Positions 1 to 10,944 of a DNA stretch of 64,000 nt are shown piece by piece (the first letter of the stretch is position 1; each line of letters begins with the position of its first letter). A program made the translations under genes and the position numbers. The stretch is from Phytophthora colocasiae (lineage: Eukaryota; Oomycota; Peronosporomycetes; Peronosporales; Peronosporaceae), in NCBI GenBank assembly GCA_018806915.1, contig JAGKQI010000105.1, positions 2,170,001 through 2,234,000 on the forward strand. The letters are read 5' to 3'. Under the pieces are notes generated by a model. The model did not search any database. It was given only the letters and a program-made list of their open reading frames with translations, and had not been told where the DNA came from.

Positions 1-1542
1 GCCACGTAGCATCCACTGAAGGGCCGACGCGTATGCTTTCTTGGTCTTGCACTCCTGTGCTCTCTGAATTGTGATCTGTTTCTGGGATTGTGCCAGGATC
101 TTTTTGCCTTGGCAATAGGCAAGCAGACGCTCCGTCTTGTTATCGGTGGGCAAAGGTTCACGAGCTAAAGCCGACCGAATTGCAAGGACACCGAACTTCG
201 GACAATATTCGTAGTACCGCACCACAAATTGCCACATGCTACTGCTTGCACCGATTTCCATCGCGTACTCCAGCAAGAACCGCTCCCGTAAAGTGCAGTC
301 CCCTTCCGGCAGCAACTCGACAGCTAGAATCACGTTGTTTTTCTGTAGCAGATCTGCTAGATGTGCAGCCATCCACGAGAATCCAAGCGCAACGATATCC
401 TGAATGGCGTTCTGAATGTCGTACTGCATGATGGCCAGAATAATGCACTCGAAGTTGTCCATCTTCTCGTTTTCGTTGTGATACACGCGGAAACAATTCG
501 CCATGAGAAACTCAAACCGGTGTGCGACCGTCTTGGGCTCGTCCAAAAACAATCTTGCCATCATGAGCTCGTACCAAGTGGACGCATGGCTCTTCATCGA
601 TTCTTCTTTAGCCGCCATAACCTCCAACAGAGCAGTGAATCCAGCGTTTGACTTGATATACCCATCAGTGTTGAGCAGGTACTGGCAAGCATCGTTCCAG
701 TTTTTCCACTCGGTTGCTCCATCCTGTTCCATGTTCATATCGGAGCCTGTAGCTCGTCCAGGCATTGTCAACAGCAGCTTTTGCACTGACTGGAATGTTG
801 ATTTAGTCGAAGCCCCAGTCAGAGACATGGCATCGCGAGAAAACAGCGACTTGTACGTCGAGTGGGTGGCCAACAAACTCCAGGCACTTGGACCATCTCC
901 CGTCATCACCAGAGCCTGGATCGTGTGCCAGAAAGCGGCGTCTACCTCAGGCTTCTGCTGTTTCTTTAGCCTTTCACTCTCACTCTCCGTCTTGTCCAGT
1001 AACGCGCTACAGTAGTGTTCCTGTAGCCACAATGCCAGGTCATAAGCGAGCGTCCTGTCCGCTCCTCTAACTCCTCCACGGAGAAATAGCAGCTCACAGA
1101 GGTGCCAAATGGCCAATGAAACCTTCAAAAGGTCCAGAAACTCTCCCTCTTCTTCTGCATTGACATCAGCGTCCTTATGCGTCTCCAGACGGTCCTCTAG
1201 AGCGAAAATACACGCCTTCAAAGCCTCTCGGTACTCTCGACTGGCGCGTGCGACGCCAAAAGCGCCCATCTGCGTGTCCTGCTGTGTGCGTATGAACACA
1301 TCGAACGATGCGGCTACCAAAGTGCGTAGTTCTCGCGGCATCGCGTCGCCAAACTCGCGCGCGGAGGACGAGGAAGAAGCTGCCACCCATTTACGCGAGC
1401 TCTTGCCCCATGCAGCGCCCGCTGTGGAGCGCGCAGCTGCTGCGTTTGTCGAGCGCTTACCAAATACCAGCTCCTTCTCCACCACAGGCAGCTGCTGTGT
1501 CCTGCGCAGGATCTCAAAGGCGGAAGCGGACGTCATCGCCAT
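1..1542 (-). CDS. NUP85: Nucleoporin Nup85/Nup75 (partial, C-terminus off the window)
   Basis: The minus strand reads without a stop for 514 codons from ATG 1542-1540 to the window edge, so the 3' part is missing. A second in-frame ATG lies two codons in. The protein is helical and matches the Nup85 family. Around residues 386-399 it carries GFSWMAAHLADLL, the family's W..AHL.DLL signature. Later come a FLLEYA block and YYEYCPKFG, which align with the region the human protein uses in its alpha-solenoid crown. Nup85 is a scaffold subunit of the Y-shaped (Nup107-160) complex of the nuclear pore. Family members have about 650-750 residues, so roughly a quarter should lie to the left. No intron is needed in the visible part. 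Identification is by motif recall, not by a search. Confidence 0.85.
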   Translation of the reverse strand, partial: MAMTSASAFEILRRTQQLPVVEKELVFGKRSTNAAAARSTAGAAWGKSSRKWVAASSSSSAREFGDAMPRELRTLVAASFDVFIRTQQDTQMGAFGVARASREYREALKACIFALEDRLETHKDADVNAEEEGEFLDLLKVSLAIWHLCELLFLRGGVRGADRTLAYDLALWLQEHYCSALLDKTESESERLKKQQKPEVDAAFWHTIQALVMTGDGPSAWSLLATHSTYKSLFSRDAMSLTGASTKSTFQSVQKLLLTMPGRATGSDMNMEQDGATEWKNWNDACQYLLNTDGYIKSNAGFTALLEVMAAKEESMKSHASTWYELMMARLFLDEPKTVAHRFEFLMANCFRVYHNENEKMDNFECIILAIMQYDIQNAIQDIVALGFSWMAAHLADLLQKNNVILAVELLPEGDCTLRERFLLEYAMEIGASSSMWQFVVRYYEYCPKFGVLAIRSALAREPLPTDNKTERLLAYCQGKKILAQSQKQITIQRAQECKTKKAYASALQWMLRG

Positions 1543-1808
1543 TAACTGGTCTTAGTTGGCTCAGGGGTAAGTGGATGGGGATATAATTTGTACCGTTGGT
1601 GGTTAAGAACTTACACTGTCTAGTGCCACCAGAGACTATGGTTTACAAAGAACGAGAAGAAAGCACAATTCATTCGTTGTTGATTGAACGTCTTGTGCTA
1701 CTTACGTACTAAAATGCAGTGCGAAAAGGTTTTCGAAGATATGTATGAAAGTGCTGAATTGGTAGCTTGATCACTGGAAGAAAAGCTCCAACAGCGTCGG
1801 AAATGAAG

Positions 1809-3167
1809 TTACTCGTCGTCGCTCTCGTCCTCGCTCTCTTCTTCAGCGTTCTCGAGCCATTCGATGAAGGGCTGCATCAGAGCTTTGAGCTTGGCAGCAA
1901 GCTCATCAGTGACAGCCCAGTGGGCGTACTCCTTGCGGACACTGTTGTTGGCCCAGGCCACGAGACATTCCTCCTCCAGCAGATCCTCGTCGTACAGCAG
2001 CTTCAACAAGATGGGGTACGAGGTCAGTAGCTCAGCGTGCTCGACAGCGCAGAAGTGCTCCGTAAGCGCAAGCAGCTGGTACTGCGAGTGCTGGCCGTCG
2101 ATGATTTTCTCGAGAACAGGAGCGTACTTGGCCACCTGGTTACTCGCCAGCACCTTCTCGTTGAAAGCAGAGCGGAAGAAGATCACAAGGCGGTCCGTCA
2201 CAGGCAGAGCAGAGTACGTCTGCTGGCGGCACAATTCCTCAAAGATCTCCGCTTCATTGTGGCTGTCAGACAAGAAGCGCTTCAGGTTGGACACAGCCGA
2301 GTCGAGGGCGTTCTCGTCGTCCACCTGCAGGTTGTCCAGGGTGGCGACAACCTCTTCCGCAGCTGAAGCTTGCATGGCAGCGGCAGCAGCAGCTTCAATG
2401 GCCTCAGCCTCCGCGGCACGAGCAGCCACAGCTTCAGCAGACAAATCCGTGTGCCACACCACCTCGTCGTCATCGTCTTCGGCTCCAGACGCCTCCTTGT
2501 CGGAGCTCTTATCCTTGTGGTGTTTCTTCTTCTTGTCTTTCTTGTCCTTTTTGTCCTTCTTGTCTTTCTTCTCCTTCTTGTCCTTCTTTTCCTTTTTCTC
2601 CTTCTTCTCCTTGGTAGCAGACTCATCTTCCGGCTCGTCGTGAGACGCCGCCTTCTTGTCTTTCTTTTCCTTCTTCTCCTTCTTGTCTTTCTTCTTCTTG
2701 TCGTCCTTGCTGCTGCGTTTGGCGGCAGTGTGCTCCTTGAAGATGAAGGTCGTGAGCTTGTGGTTCATGTCCACGGGCTCAACGGCACCACAGGCGTAAC
2801 ACTTGTGGAAGATCAGCTGGCCCTTGAACTTGTACTTGGTCTCAGGAAGACGGCAGCCAGGGCACAGCACAAAGCCTTCAATGTACTTGGACAAATGCTG
2901 CTGCATCATGCCAGCTTCAAAGGCTCCATTCACGATAGCACGGTCGGTCTTCTCGTCGTACTTGGACTGAGCTCCAAGTTCACAACCGAAGAACTTGCAC
3001 ACTTCAGCAGTGGAGCGGTGGAGCGACGTGGCGATATCCGCGCAGTTGACGACCAACGTCTTGATACCGTTGCCACGGCCTTCAATCTTGGCTTGCAGCC
3101 TCGGCATCTTGTAACGGTACTCCGGGTCGTCGACCGGTTGGGTTCCTGCGATGTTCATGTTCGACAT
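1809..3167 (-). CDS. eIF5: Translation initiation factor eIF5 with long Lys-rich linker
   Basis: The single-exon product has 452 residues. The N-terminal domain has YRYKMPRLQAKIEGRGNGIKT-type sequence (the catalytic Arg-finger region that stimulates GTP hydrolysis by eIF2). A zinc ribbon follows near residues 99-124 (CPGC...CYACGA). The C-terminal part (about 290-440) is an acidic, aromatic W2/HEAT domain ending in an EESEDESDDE-type tail; in the family it binds eIF2-beta, eIF1 and eIF3c. Between them, about residues 150-235, is a linker made almost entirely of Lys/Glu/Asp repeats (KKDKKEKK). Yeast and animal eIF5 lack such a long Lys tract. The start is the first ATG of the frame, with a second Met three codons later. 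A reading frame on the opposite strand is a mirror of the low-complexity linker. Confidence 0.95.
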   Translation of the reverse strand: MSNMNIAGTQPVDDPEYRYKMPRLQAKIEGRGNGIKTLVVNCADIATSLHRSTAEVCKFFGCELGAQSKYDEKTDRAIVNGAFEAGMMQQHLSKYIEGFVLCPGCRLPETKYKFKGQLIFHKCYACGAVEPVDMNHKLTTFIFKEHTAAKRSSKDDKKKKDKKEKKEKKDKKAASHDEPEDESATKEKKEKKEKKDKKEKKDKKDKKDKKDKKKKHHKDKSSDKEASGAEDDDDEVVWHTDLSAEAVAARAAEAEAIEAAAAAAMQASAAEEVVATLDNLQVDDENALDSAVSNLKRFLSDSHNEAEIFEELCRQQTYSALPVTDRLVIFFRSAFNEKVLASNQVAKYAPVLEKIIDGQHSQYQLLALTEHFCAVEHAELLTSYPILLKLLYDEDLLEEECLVAWANNSVRKEYAHWAVTDELAAKLKALMQPFIEWLENAEEESEDESDDE

Positions 3168-3855
3168 TTTTGACGGTTTTGGCTCTTAATTAGCTGAAAA
3201 AGAGGGACTGGTCCTGTATCGTGAGAAAGATCACGTGCTCGGTTGAAGAGGATGGACGGGAATGGTGGCGGAGGGGATGATCCGGGGGATGACGCACAGC
3301 TTCCTGTCTTTTTCGTTTCCAGGTCGACGTACTACTCGAATCAATTTGGTCGTACGGGATTTGCAAACGCATGCACTGTAGCCAAGTCGGGAGTGGGTCG
3401 CCGGGCGTGGAGGGCTGGGACTTGGAGCTGCGGAGCGGGGCAGAGGACCGGCGGCCTTCTGTGCTTCTTTCTCTCGGGGTCGGGGGACGTCGACGCTTGC
3501 GGGCCAACGGTGTCGAATGGGAACTGACGTGGAAAACCTACGAATAGATAGGGGTCTCTCCCGAAACCAACGAAATTGCTTGTGAGTGGCTGAAATTGAG
3601 GATGGAAAATATTGGATTGGATGAAATTGTGCGAGATCTATTGCTATCACTAATACTGGAAATAAGTATAGATGTTTATGTGATGAAGAATGATGGTGAT
3701 TCGCTGAAATGATGGATGGAACCGCTAAAACCACACATTCCAGTGACTTGATTAATGTATTGCCCAAGTTGAAGCTGATGAAGACAACAAATCCTTTCAA
3801 AAAAATGACGCTTGTTTATATTCTTTACGCGTACTACGTCACACGGGGGTTCTAC
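3168..3855. other. Intergenic, eIF5 upstream region and ALDH 3' flank
   Basis: About 690 bases between the start of eIF5 and the stop of the aldehyde dehydrogenase. Open frames up to 189 codons exist on both strands, but they have low-complexity composition and no family resemblance. The half near 3500 is GC-rich and the half near 3700 AT-rich, as expected for a promoter next to a 3' untranslated region. I see no gene here. Confidence 0.5.
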
Positions 3856-5418
3856 TTAAGGCTTGGAGTCGTCCGGACGCTTAATGATCACTGTCTTGTT
3901 CTCCAGGTAGTTGCGCAGGCCCAGTTCTCCCTGCTCACGGCCGAGACCCGAGTTCTTGAAGCCGCCGAACGGTGTGTTGGGCTCAATCACCGTGTAGCAG
4001 TTCACGTACACGGTACCAGCACGCACGCCGTTGGAGATCTTAATTGCGTTGTCCAGGTTGGACGTTACGACACCAGCGCCCAGACCGAACTCTGAGTTGT
4101 TGGCACGCTCAATGACCTCGTCGATGGTCTTGAATTTGATAATGGGCATCACAGGGCCAAAGATCTCCTCGCGGGCAATGGTCATGTCCTCCGTCACGTC
4201 AGCGAACACCGTGGGCTCAACGAAGTAGCCCTTGTCACCCCAACGCTTGCCACCGCAAACAAGGCGAGCTCCATCTTTCTTGCCAGACTCAATGTATCCC
4301 AGAATCTTGTTGAACTGCGCATCGTCGATCTGCGGGCCGTGGTTGACCGACAGGTCAAACGGGTCACCGATCTTCATGGACGAAGCGGCTTCACCCGAAC
4401 GGCGCACGAACTCGTCGTAGATGCCCTCCTGCACGTACACGCGGCTGCCAGAGATGCAGACCTGGCCGGCGTTCAGGAACAAACCAATCTGCGACTGCTG
4501 AATGGCGGCGTCGATGTCAGCGTCATCCAAAATGATGTTAGCAGATTTCGCTCCGAGCTCAAGCGTAATGCGCTTGAGGTTGTCTACGTGAGACGTGCGC
4601 ATGATGGTCATACCAGTCTCAGTGGAGCCCGTGAACGCAATCTTGTCTACGTTCGGGTGCTGCGCGAGGTGGGCACCAACGGTGGCACCACCGCCCGTCA
4701 CGATATTCACGACACCTTCAGGGAAACCAGCCTCAACGATAAGCTCAGCAACGCGCAGAGCCGTCAGTGACGTCTGCTCGGCAGGCTTGAGCACAACCGT
4801 GTTACCGGTGGTAAGTGCAGGACCAAGCTTCCAGGCCATCATGATCATGGGGAAGTTCCACGGGATAATTTGACCGCACACGCCCACGGGCTCCTGCTTG
4901 GTGTAGCACAGGTACGGACCAGCGATGGGGACCGTGTTACCGTGGATCTTGTCGGCCCAGCCGGCGTAGTAACGAAGCACATTGATGCACGCCTGCACGT
5001 CCAGGACGCGGGTGAGGAAACGGGGCTTGCCGGCGTCAAGAGCCTCCAGCTGAGCCAGTTCCTCGCCGTTCTGCTCAATGAGGTCGGCCAGGCGGTAAAG
5101 CAGACGGCCACGTTCAGCAGCGTCAATGGTGCGCCACGGGCCGTTAAAAGCCGCGCGGGCAGCCTCCACAGCGGCATCGACGTCGGCAGTGGTAGCCTCA
5201 GCGATAGCAGCAATCTTCTCCTCCGTAGCAGGGTTGATAGTGTCGAACGTGGCGCCCGAAGCCGACGGCTTGAACTGGTTGTTGATGAACAGGTTGGTCT
5301 GCTTTACCGGCACCTCCACGGAGAAGTGGCGCGACAGAAGGCTGGCCGACGAGGCCTTAGCAGTCGTGGACGCAGCAGTAATGGTGCGAGGCAGGCGGCG
5401 CAGGATGTGGCGTTGCAT
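3856..5418 (-). CDS. ALDH2: Mitochondrial aldehyde dehydrogenase (NAD+), ALDH2-like
   Basis: A 520-residue enzyme that oxidises aldehydes to acids with NAD+. The first 30 or so residues are rich in Arg, Ser, Thr and Ala without acids (MQRHILRRLPRTITAAS), typical of a mitochondrial presequence. Family motifs are present: IIPWNFPMIM in the NAD fold, FTGSTETG near 262, the general-base Glu in LELGAKS near 286, the catalytic Cys in NAGQVCISGSR near 318, and EEIFGPV toward the C-terminus. The frame stays open another 82 codons upstream, but that extension has no presequence character and its first codons are the terminal repeat of the transposon at 5638. I therefore start at ATG 5418. The transposon end lies about 220 bases upstream and could influence the promoter. 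Confidence 0.93.
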   Translation of the reverse strand: MQRHILRRLPRTITAASTTAKASSASLLSRHFSVEVPVKQTNLFINNQFKPSASGATFDTINPATEEKIAAIAEATTADVDAAVEAARAAFNGPWRTIDAAERGRLLYRLADLIEQNGEELAQLEALDAGKPRFLTRVLDVQACINVLRYYAGWADKIHGNTVPIAGPYLCYTKQEPVGVCGQIIPWNFPMIMMAWKLGPALTTGNTVVLKPAEQTSLTALRVAELIVEAGFPEGVVNIVTGGGATVGAHLAQHPNVDKIAFTGSTETGMTIMRTSHVDNLKRITLELGAKSANIILDDADIDAAIQQSQIGLFLNAGQVCISGSRVYVQEGIYDEFVRRSGEAASSMKIGDPFDLSVNHGPQIDDAQFNKILGYIESGKKDGARLVCGGKRWGDKGYFVEPTVFADVTEDMTIAREEIFGPVMPIIKFKTIDEVIERANNSEFGLGAGVVTSNLDNAIKISNGVRAGTVYVNCYTVIEPNTPFGGFKNSGLGREQGELGLRNYLENKTVIIKRPDDSKP

Positions 5419-5899
5419 GGCTGTCGAGGTGAGCTCAAGAGTGCAGAATGCTGAATGACACGTACAAGAAGCTCGAAATGTCTGATCAGCAGGCAGATCT
5501 CCTATCCAGTTGCCGGCTGACGCAGGTGTGCGGGTCGCAATTTGGCTGGACCTTGTCAACGAGCAAATCTCGAGAGGTGATCCAGCTGGAGCTTCAAGCA
5601 CTTGCTCTGCTCGTGCGCACACATCAAGGGCGATGTACACTCCGCGACAAATTAATCCGGCCACCCCTACTTTTGGCCGCTACTCAGTCAATTTTTATGG
5701 TATCGGGTTGCTGTTTGAGTATGATCTGCCTGATGTACGACAGAGCCCAGGACTTGTGTTAACAACCGCAGTTTTGCGGTTTGAAGCATACCTCACATAC
5801 AACAAACTGAAAAGCACATCCGTCCCAACTTCCGGCCACCTGTCACCTTACAAAAATTCATATATATGTATCACAATGATAGCTCTATTTGTGTATTAG

Positions 5900-6430
5900 T
5901 AGTGAGTTTTCGCTCCTTTATTCTCGATCACCTCGATGCAGCGTCGCGTCATGGACTCAATGAGCTTCTCAAGTGTCGACACTTCAATAGTCCCAAGCAT
6001 CTAAAACCGCTGCGGCACAGATCCATACTGGCGTCCATTGGGATAAACTTTCCGAGCCATCAGTGCCCACAAGTTTTCTATCGGGCTTTAGATCGGGGGA
6101 TCGTGCAGGCCAATCGAGCCCTGCTCGTCGAAGAAGTCTCTAAATCATTACCGAACCCCCTCCATTCTGTCGTATGACCGTCGTTCGTGCGGGACGACGC
6201 ACGTCATGACAGTAGTGTTGCTTTCCATCAAGCCTGAGCGTACGCTCGATAGCGTCACGAGAACGCTTAGCTTTTTTCGCAATTGTCCGAATAGTAGGCC
6301 GCCTTCTCTCAACCCGCAAATGCTCCCACGCTCTTCATCTCTCAGCCACAGTGCCATACCACGGCCTAATTGCAAACTGTCCTCAGCACCAAGCTGCCAC
6401 GCGCTCCCCACCGGCGGTGGCACCGCCGCT
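5900..6430 (-). pseudogene. Degenerate Tc1/mariner transposase
   Basis: On the minus strand, frames broken by stops and shifts still show the C-terminal half of a Tc1-type transposase: GGGSVMI followed by a stop near 6150, then HDPPI-stop-SPIENLWALM near 6080, then a tail ending IEVIENKGAKTHY near 5905. GGGSVM and SP.(L)NPIENLW are hallmark blocks of the DDE_3 family. The N-terminal half is unrecognisable or deleted. The usual D before SP..NPIE is part of the damaged region. Confidence 0.75.
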
Positions 6431-6601
6431 GTGGACGGTTGGACGAACAAAATCACAAATGCAACTATCATTGAGATACAACTATATGACATTTTGTAAG
6501 GTGACAGGTGGCCGGAAGTTGGGACGGATGTGCTTTTCAGTTTGAGGTATGCTTTAACCCCCCCGCACTCACGGCCAAAAATGCCCCCTGTACACGACTT
6601 C

Positions 6602-6623
6602 ACATGTTGTATATACTACATGT
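6602..6623. repeat. Left subterminal palindrome of piggyBac
   Basis: Two ACATGT half-sites face each other around TGTATATACT. The same 22 bases, reverse complemented, lie at 10923-10944 near the other end. Shorter versions recur in most introns of the transposase gene. Subterminal repeats of this kind are commonly transposase binding sites; that role is inferred here. Confidence 0.7.
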
Positions 6624-6945
6624 TAAAAATAGGCTATACTTAGCGTTTGTATTGGACAAGAAAGTACGAGGCCTTTTTTTGAATCTGCGGGAAGTTGACC
6701 TGATGAGCAAACTTTGCTTGCAAACTTCGTTGCTCGCACTCTGTCCCCGCATGTAGTTAGATCTACCGTCTACGGACATCTAGATTTGCTCAGGGTGTAT
6801 ATTCGACATGTTAGAGTTGACCCTTTTATCGGGAACAGCCAAAGCAAGGGCAAATTTCAAAGTCTATGCAACAAGTCAACATTGATTGCTGTGAAAAAAG
6901 TATTCATGTTTGCTCAAGAGGCTACACTCATCAACTGCGTGCGCG

Positions 6946-9900
6946 TTACACACTTGAAACGCCACTTTCAGCCTCAGGGTGCTCCTCGGGGTGCTCCTGC
7001 TCCTCTGTGGTCTGCTCCTCGACTTGTTCCTCGGCTTGTTCCTCGGCTTGCTCCTCCGTCTGCTCTTCATCGCCACTGCCGGTTGCGCGACGACGCTTCT
7101 TACCGAGAGGCCGCATCTGGATGCCTCTCCCGACACGAGGGCGCGGGCGGTCTTCGCCGTTCCGCCACTTGATGTGCCAGATCTGGTGGCAAGTCATGGT
7201 GTTACCCGTATAGTGCGCGGGTCGAACGCGGTCACACAGGTAGACACTGCATACATGACGTTAGTATATAAGAAGGTTCAACTCAGATGCAATATGCTCA
7301 CCGCTTGTTGCCGTCGCTGCATGCTTCACAGTAGAAGCGAGTGGCGCTTCGCTCGCCCACCTTCTTCTTCCGGATGGAGCAAACTTTGCACTGATGCTGG
7401 GGGCGCTTACGGATGCCGTCACGCACCTGCGTCCACTCCGGGAATTCCGTGAGCTTGTGCTCAACAGAAACGTTGTCTCTTGTAGGCGTCGGCAGGCCGG
7501 GCGAAGAAATCTGCGCATGCAAAATATCGCAGAGTCAACATGTTGTATAATATACATAAACCTCAGCCAAACATGTTGTACATACCTCATCAATCAAGTC
7601 GTCTGCGGTAACCTGCAGCAGCTGAGCTTGCAGCTCAGACAAGAATTGCGCGTGGTCAGCAACTTCTACTCCGCGTTGTTTCTGGGCCTCCCGGAACACA
7701 ATGAAGGCATTGACTAATGCCATATCCACGAGTCCCAGAAAGATCGTCTTGTAGTATTTGCGGAAACGGACGGCTAGCTGCAACGAATAGCGTTGCAGGC
7801 GTAGTTGGTCGTGAATATCTACCCCACCCATCCACCGATGGTAATCTCGCATGGAGGACGGGCAGGGTATCACCGCCTGTTGGCCACCTGCAGTTCGTCT
7901 TCCTGTAAAAGTACCAAATAAAAAAGTTAGAAGCCATCTTGATCGTTAGAACCTCATAATCCACTTACCGCATGTTTCAACTGCAGTGCTGCTACCGGTC
8001 GACAGCAGATACACCGGCAAGCGATCCCACCACAGCATGACTTGGAGGGCCGGCAAGCATTTGGCTACAGCGATCGTGGCAGATCCGCGTGGAGTTCTTG
8101 CCGGGCGTGTTGCATCTCGAACAACTATCGACGGGGGGAACCCCTTCTTGTTCGTCTGAATGGTCCCCACTGTGTAGACGTTCCGCATGTAGAGCTGTAG
8201 AGCCAGCTGAATGGAGGTGTAGAACCTATCGGTAACAACAGCGTAGTACACGCCATCTTTTGGCGCTGGTAACACTTCATGCAGGTTGCGGATCACGGCA
8301 GCAGGTCCAGAGTTGGGGTCTGCGGAAAACAGTGTAGGATCCGCGCCATTCAGCTCGTCGGAATGCTGGTTTGACCCACAGTAGACTTCAATTCTAACAC
8401 GATGCATATACAGCATAACCATTGACAACTGAGAGTCAATATACAACATGTGATACTTAGCCAAAAAAAAAACCGCGCTCTCCACGATGGAGGCGCGGAA
8501 AAAAATGCAACATGCACTCCACATAACGATAACGTACCGAAGACAGTAAGCTGTGTCTGCACAGCAGGTCATAAACAACTTGGTCCCCCACTTGTGGGGC
8601 TTGTCCTTCATGAACTGCCGCGTCACGTTATATCGGCTCCTGGATGGTATCATGGCTTCGTCAAATGCCAATACAGGGGGGACCATGTAGCCCCTTGGAA
8701 ACGTGCGCTGCAAAGTGTCCACCACTGAGCGAACCTTCCAAGCTCGATCAGTCTCTGCCCTAGAGTCCGTGTTGTCCGTAAAATGTAGATTCTGCATCAC
8801 TCTGTTGAAGCGTGCCTTGGACATAAACCTCCCGAATGTACCTTTCGGTACGGCTCCGACTTGAGATGTTCCCCAGTGATCCACCAATCGCCGCGCGTGA
8901 GGGCACAACATACGCGCCACAAGTAGTCCAATACAGTGCAATACTTCTTCGGCCTTGATCTTCTTGTGTCTTTTTGTCTCAGCAAGCAAAACCGCGTCTC
9001 TCGTGACGTTCTCGTCTTTCTCTAACTGCTTCTCATGCATGCGATCTACACGCTCGTTCAGGTGCTGATTGTAGTATCGGTTGCTCTCTCTCGCGATCCT
9101 ACGCCACAGACTCGCAGGCATAAAAAACAGGAACAATCCCAGAGGCGAGTCAGCGTGATCCAGTGCCGCTTGGGTTGGCCCGTACTCCCCCGCATACAAA
9201 CCAGGGTACGGCTCCGGTCTAACTGGCTGTGATGTAGTATCTAGAAGAATCATACACCATGAACAAATGAGAACATGTTGTATATACATCATCACCCAGA
9301 ATTGAGACTCACCAAAGTTCCAGCCATCCTTTCGCATCTTAGCCAAAGCAGCCTCGTCTTGAGCAAGCACTGCCATCTCATCCTTCGTCAAAGTGAGCCA
9401 ATTCTCCGTCGTAGTCTTCCAGTCCCGGGTTAGCTTGGCCATGGACGCCTTCAATCGTTCCTTTGCTAACTTCCGCGTCGCTCGGTTCCTTTCACGAGCA
9501 AGAATAGCGTCTGCCTCCAATGACTACTCACTTACGCCAGGTAGATTCTGCTCAACCACTTCTTCTACTGACAATCTACCTCCCTCGTTGGCCAGTATCG
9601 CGTCTTCCACCGCCAATCTCGCTTCTTGTTGCAGATCCGTGTCGATGTACCAGTCATCGGAATCGACAACGTCACCCTCCTCGTCTGAATTCATCGCTTG
9701 GTATTCCTCCTCTTGAGGGTCAGACACATCGGGGCTGTTAGTGTCTCTGGAGAGCAAAGTGGGTGGACGTTCAGCTTCCGCCAAGTCATCGGTAAGCGCT
9801 CTGTTCATTCATGTTGTATAATACAGTATCAACAAAGTTAGAACATGTTGAATATACACCATCATAGAACTGCGCAACTCCACCTTGCAACTCTTTGTGG

Positions 9901-10745
9901 GCGCTGTTCTTGACTCGGGTTGCTATCAGTCCCAACAGGCGTTCTGAAATTCATCAAACCCGACACATGTAGATTATACAACATAAAGCTCGTGCCTCTA
10001 TGACGGATATACACCATGCCACATACCTGATCTCTGAAGACACGCTTTCGTCGTCGTCATCACCTTCTTCATCAGTGTTCACGTCGTGTGGGGTCGTCTT
10101 CTTCAATCTCTTCGCCTTCGCGGATGTCGACGGGTGCGGAGATGCCTTCCGCTTTCCGGGAGCCTTCCGCATCACTTCTCCTTCTGTCGCTTCGTCTTTC
10201 TTCTTCTTTGCGAGCTGCTCAAGTGCTCGCGCTCGTGCACCAGCACCACGCACCTCTTCTTCACCGACCCGCCGACGCTCAGCAGCCTTCTTGGCAGATC
10301 GGCTAGCTGCCACAGAAGTAGCACACACAATGGCCTCTTTCTCCTTCGCCGTCTTCGCCTTCCGCTTGTTCTCAGCTGCTTGCTTCTTCGTGACCTTCTT
10401 CGGCGCTGTCGCACCGCCGCTCCCGTGGTTCCCATCGGCTGCACCAACCCCTTCCTTCTTCCGTGCGGACGCAAGGATCTTGGCCTGCCTTTTCTCATGT
10501 GCAATGTACGAGGCGACCTTGCCAATAGGTGGTCGACGAGGTGCTGCTGGTATGCTCGCCGCTGCGGGCGGTGTGACTGCAACTGTCGCGGGTGTCTCCT
10601 CGCCGTCGTCTGCATCAGTGTCGCGCCTGCCTTCGATGAAGGCCCGGTGTTCTGCAAGCATGCGCTGTCGATCCGCCCTGCTGCGGCCTTCCAGCCGCGC
10701 GGTGAAGTTTGCTTTTTCCTTGCGAGTCTCGCGGCGTCCAGCCAT
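6946..10745 (-). CDS. piggyBac transposase, eight predicted exons, one in-frame TAG
   Basis: Joining exons 10027-10745, 9884-9943, 9313-9800, 8538-9240, 7969-8393, 7586-7902, 7302-7510 and 6946-7246 at GT-AG sites keeps one frame of 1,073 codons. The N-terminal 300 residues are basic and low-complexity. The catalytic core has AFDEAMIPSRSRYN, VVTDRFYTS and GGVDIHDQ, the three Asp blocks of DDE_Tnp_1_7, at about residues 617, 708 and 827. The C-terminal Cys-rich finger spans exons 7-8 (CKVC, CEAC, C, then CHQIWH), followed by a Glu/Gln-rich tail. Exon 3 contains TAG at 9524-9526. It directly follows GTAAGTGAG, a strong donor, so the stop could lie in an unrecognised intron (a phase-0 AG after CGGAAG, 64 bases on, would fit) or be a true nonsense mutation. 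An upstream in-frame Met is also possible. Confidence 0.82.
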
Positions 10746-10922
10746 TCTCCGCCTTCCGGTTCTTCTTCTCGAATGAGAGAGAATGAAAGGGGGCGGCCTC
10801 ACAGCCATGAATCCCCAAGAGTCTGGTCGCAAAAAATGAGACATCCACAGTTTATTCTTTGCAACCTCAGGTACGAATTTTGTTCGTTTCAAAACCTAGC
10901 CCTGTGCATTTCAGTGTCTTTA

Positions 10923-10944
10923 ACATGTAGTATATACAACATGT
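10923..10944. repeat. Right subterminal palindrome of piggyBac
   Basis: Exact reverse complement of 6602-6623. A third, degraded copy (CACATGTAGTCAAATACAAC) lies closer to the end at 10975-10994. Confidence 0.7.

Noticed and set aside
1864..3173. Long plus-strand frames opposite eIF5
   Set aside because: They read the Lys/Glu repeat region backwards as Ser/Phe/Leu runs; eIF5 motifs on the minus strand are unambiguous.
3231..3800. 189-codon minus-strand frame upstream of eIF5
   Set aside because: Pro/Ser/Arg-rich, no family resemblance, lies where the eIF5 promoter should be.
5419..5664. 82-residue N-terminal extension of the aldehyde dehydrogenase
   Set aside because: Its first codons are the terminal repeat of the transposon at 5638, and it would bury the mitochondrial presequence that starts at ATG 5418.
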